Source: Christensenella sp. UBA1685 (GTDB taxonomy: Bacteria > Bacillota > Clostridia > Christensenellales > CAG-138). From it: 6,815 nt of DNA. Below the pieces are notes generated by a model. It was not told the origin of the DNA and ran no database searches. It saw only the letters and a list, made by a program, of their open reading frames with translations. The stretch covers positions 1 through 6,815 of the forward strand of contig DCKB01000032.1 of assembly GCA_002320595.1 (NCBI GenBank), read 5' to 3'. Positions within the stretch are counted from its first letter, which is position 1. Each line of letters starts with the position of its first letter. This document shows, piece by piece, positions 5,176 to 6,815 of this stretch. The position numbers and the translations under genes are program-made.

Positions 5176-6561
5176 CTACCGCCGTGTGTAATTGGAACGA
5201 TATGCCCTGCGTTTGCGTGCGATGCGCCTGCGCCTGCGCTTTGTGGCGATGACCTTGGCCACAAACACAAGAAGCAACAGCACTACTACAAGAATGAGCC
5301 AGAACACGAGGGAGCTGCCGCCGCCTTTTTCATCGCCGTCACCGCCGGGCACGCCCGTGATGAGGGGACTTGCACTTGGATGGGGCGTGGCATCCGCGGG
5401 AGCAGCTGAAACCGCCTGGCTTGCGACCAGATCCACGGAAAAGAGCGTTGCACTTTCGTATTGGTAAGCAACCGTGCCGATCACTTCGCCCTCCGCGATC
5501 GGCGCTTCCAATTTGCGTGTGAGCGCGGTCTGCGCGGTGATGCCGGCTGAGTTGCTCTTGATTGCGGCAAGCTTTTCTTTTGTATCGGTAATGACTGCGC
5601 CCGAAAGGTCGGCACGCGCTGTGAGCTCTGCAAGATCCGAACCGGCTATCGGGAAGGTAAAATCGATTTCAAGGCCAAGGTCTGAAGCATCGAGCGCGCC
5701 ATAGTTATCAAAGCCCCAATCAAAAAGCTTCGCGGAGTTTATGAAACGGGGATTCCGTCCTGAACTTCCCTGCGGATCACCAAAAAGCACGGCGATGAGT
5801 TCTACGCCATCCTTTTTCGCAGACGCGACAAGACAGCGGCCTGCCTGATCCGTGTCGCCGGTCTTTACACCGGTCGCATAACGGTATTCAAAATTTTCTG
5901 TTTCATCCGGCTTGGTATAAAGAAGCTTGTTGGTGTTGCCGAGCTGATAACCGTCGGAATCCTTGTTGGTGGGCGGCACATCATAGTATGGGGTGGAAAC
6001 AATTTTGCAAAACTCTTCATTTTGCAGCGCATACCGTGTCAAAAGAGCCATATCGTAAGCAGTTGAATAATGATCGTCGTTATGCAGCCCGTTGGATTTG
6101 ACAAAATGCGTACCGGTCATGCCAAGCGCCGCAGCTTTCTGGTTCATCAGTTCCGCAAAGGCGCTTTCGCTGCCGGAAACATGCTCCGCAATGGCCTTTG
6201 CTGCATCGTTGCCGGAAACGAGCATCATGCCGTAAAGCAGGGAACGCAGGGAAAGCTCCTCCCGGCGAACAATGCCCATTGTGGAGCCGCGGGTTTCCAC
6301 GGTATCGCCGACCGTGACCATCACATCGAGATCCGGGCAGGATTCAATGGCGAGAATGCAGGTCATGATTTTGGTTGTGCTTGCAGGAAACGCACGGTCA
6401 CGGCCGCCCTTTTCATACAGAACCGTACCGGAAGAAGCTTCCATCAGCACGACATGGGGGGTGGAGATATCATCAGGATGAAACGAGTCGGCCAGCGCCG
6501 CGGCGGGCAACAGAGAAAGCGCGGCGAAAAACGCCAGCAGGCAGGCAACGGTTTTTTTCAA
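5176..6561 (-). CDS. dacF: D-alanyl-D-alanine carboxypeptidase (PBP5/DacF family)
   Basis: The 461-residue product removes the terminal D-Ala from peptidoglycan stem peptides on the outer face of the membrane. A signal peptide (MKKTVACLLAFFAALSLL, cleavage near ALA-DS at 24/25) leads into the S11 peptidase domain. The catalytic motifs are all intact: S61-T-T-K64, S116-G-N118 and K233-T-G235. A PBP5-type C-terminal beta domain covers about 295-385, then a Ser/Pro and Gly linker (about 386-416), one membrane helix (about 418-438), and a strongly basic cytoplasmic tail (KRRRRRIARKRR, 441-452). I chose the TTG at 6561 because AAGGA lies nine nt upstream and it begins the signal peptide exactly. 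An ATG at 6594 has no good binding site, and the frame open to 6717 would run through the promoter and into the repeat. The symbol dacF rather than dacA/dacB is a guess; the family is certain. Confidence 0.93.
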   Translation of the reverse strand: MKKTVACLLAFFAALSLLPAAALADSFHPDDISTPHVVLMEASSGTVLYEKGGRDRAFPASTTKIMTCILAIESCPDLDVMVTVGDTVETRGSTMGIVRREELSLRSLLYGMMLVSGNDAAKAIAEHVSGSESAFAELMNQKAAALGMTGTHFVKSNGLHNDDHYSTAYDMALLTRYALQNEEFCKIVSTPYYDVPPTNKDSDGYQLGNTNKLLYTKPDETENFEYRYATGVKTGDTDQAGRCLVASAKKDGVELIAVLFGDPQGSSGRNPRFINSAKLFDWGFDNYGALDASDLGLEIDFTFPIAGSDLAELTARADLSGAVITDTKEKLAAIKSNSAGITAQTALTRKLEAPIAEGEVIGTVAYQYESATLFSVDLVASQAVSAAPADATPHPSASPLITGVPGGDGDEKGGGSSLVFWLILVVVLLLLVFVAKVIATKRRRRRIARKRRAYRSNYTRR

Positions 6562-6588
6562 GTCAACAAGTCCTTTCCGGGAAGATAG

Positions 6589-6612
6589 CGCCATGCCCGG
6601 AAACGCATGGCG
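6589..6612 (-). promoter_or_regulatory. Leader hairpin upstream of the carboxypeptidase gene
   Basis: CGCCATGC (6589-6596) and GCATGGCG (6605-6612) form a perfect 8-bp stem with an 8-nt loop. It lies just downstream of the candidate -10, within the first bases of the expected 5' leader. It could stabilise the mRNA or be a protein site. No attenuator-like U-run follows. Confidence 0.4.
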
Positions 6613-6625
6613 GCAATAATAACTA

Positions 6626-6655
6626 AGTATAACAAAAATCGGGGGGATTTGTACA
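6626..6655 (-). promoter_or_regulatory. Putative promoter of the carboxypeptidase gene
   Basis: On the minus strand, TGTACA (6655-6650, four of six matches to consensus) and TATACT (6631-6626, five of six) are 18 nt apart. The -10 lies 64 nt before the TTG start. The -35 is 29 nt from the edge of the right repeat, the same spacing as at the nth end of the window. Confidence 0.5.
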
Positions 6656-6665
6656 GTGCTAACGC

Positions 6666-6683
6666 TGACATTTTGGAGTGTCA
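6666..6683. promoter_or_regulatory. Small inverted repeat upstream of the carboxypeptidase promoter
   Basis: TGACA (6666-6670) and TGTCA (6679-6683) are perfect inverted half-sites eight nt apart, ending one base before the right repeat. The position upstream of a -35 would suit a regulator site, but five-base arms arise easily by chance. Confidence 0.2.
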
Positions 6684-6684
6684 T

Positions 6685-6815
6685 TGTAGGATTACAATAC
6701 ATCTTGGACAGCGGCAAGAAAAAGGATGAAGGATTCGCACGAATCGGTTATTGTGAGTTTAACAGAAGCAACAAAGACCGAAAGGAAGTGCAAATCCCTC
6801 ATGACAACTGTAACA
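6685..6815. repeat. Dispersed repeat, right copy (runs off the window)
   Basis: This is the inverted partner of 18-148. The inner edge reads TGTAGGATTACAATAC from 6685, and the similarity continues to the last base, so the outer end is unseen. Against the left copy the mismatches are one isolated change near 6716 and two clusters, within about 6759-6767 and 6804-6810. The near-palindrome GATTCGCACGAATC is at 6732-6745. Reading rightwards the frame is open from a possible GTG at 6656 to the window end, giving (V)LTLTFWSVIVGLQYILDS and then a Lys-rich stretch. No good ribosome binding site precedes the GTG. Family unknown. Confidence 0.9.

Noticed and set aside
6070..6588. Plus-strand open frame of 172 residues.
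   Set aside because: It is a shadow antisense to the carboxypeptidase catalytic domain and has no family signature.
6562..6717. Extension of the carboxypeptidase by 52 residues into the right repeat.
   Set aside because: It crosses the promoter-like site and the leader hairpin. The TTG at 6561 gives a textbook signal peptide with AAGGA nearby.
1..6815. CRISPR array, transposase, tRNA, rRNA, toxin-antitoxin or phage genes.
   Set aside because: I found no spaced direct repeats, cloverleaf-like segments or recognisable coding signatures for any of these. The only repeat is the inverted pair at the ends.

Overview
The window reads as a short piece of a Gram-positive (Bacillota, most likely class Clostridia) chromosome. 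The evidence is the obg - yhbY - nadD - yqeK - rsfS gene cluster typical of that phylum, strong GGAGG-type ribosome binding sites, two TTG starts, and a PBP5-family D,D-carboxypeptidase held by a C-terminal membrane anchor. The genes look moderately GC-rich, which would suit Oscillospirales- or Christensenellales-like lineages, but that placement is inference. The window contains no rRNA, tRNA, CRISPR array or transposase gene.

Layout. Positions 1-148 hold one copy of a dispersed repeat. A promoter-like site (178-207) then precedes a tight plus-strand run: nth (endonuclease III, 253-927), obg (ribosome-assembly GTPase, 928-2202, no gap) and yhbY (CRM-domain ribosome-associated protein, 2229-2516). 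A minus-strand gene (2513-3367) for an unrecognised four-helix membrane protein converges on yhbY, with overlapping stop codons. From a short divergent control region (3368-3496) the plus-strand cluster resumes with a fused nadD-yqeK gene (3497-4678) and rsfS (4723-5094). A perfect 32-bp palindrome (5118-5149) ends rsfS and, from the other side, the minus-strand D,D-carboxypeptidase gene (5176-6561). That gene's promoter-like site lies at 6626-6655. A second copy of the repeat, inverted relative to the first, fills 6685-6815 and runs off the end.

How the genes fit together. Obg, YhbY and RsfS all act on the large ribosomal subunit (assembly or silencing). NadD makes the NAD precursor NaAD, and the YqeK half is expected to degrade the alarmone-like dinucleotide Ap4A. 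Nth repairs oxidised pyrimidines. The carboxypeptidase trims peptidoglycan stem peptides outside the cell. The core is ordinary housekeeping.

The less ordinary parts are: (1) the inverted pair of 131-nt repeats, 124/131 identical and each the same distance from a promoter-like site; (2) the single-polypeptide NadD-YqeK fusion with a changed motif in the HD half; (3) the membrane protein, whose soluble middle resembles a degenerate Mrr/restriction-endonuclease fold and whose gene interrupts the usual yhbY-nadD adjacency. I did not find convincing evidence of a new multi-gene system. The repeat is the most open question.
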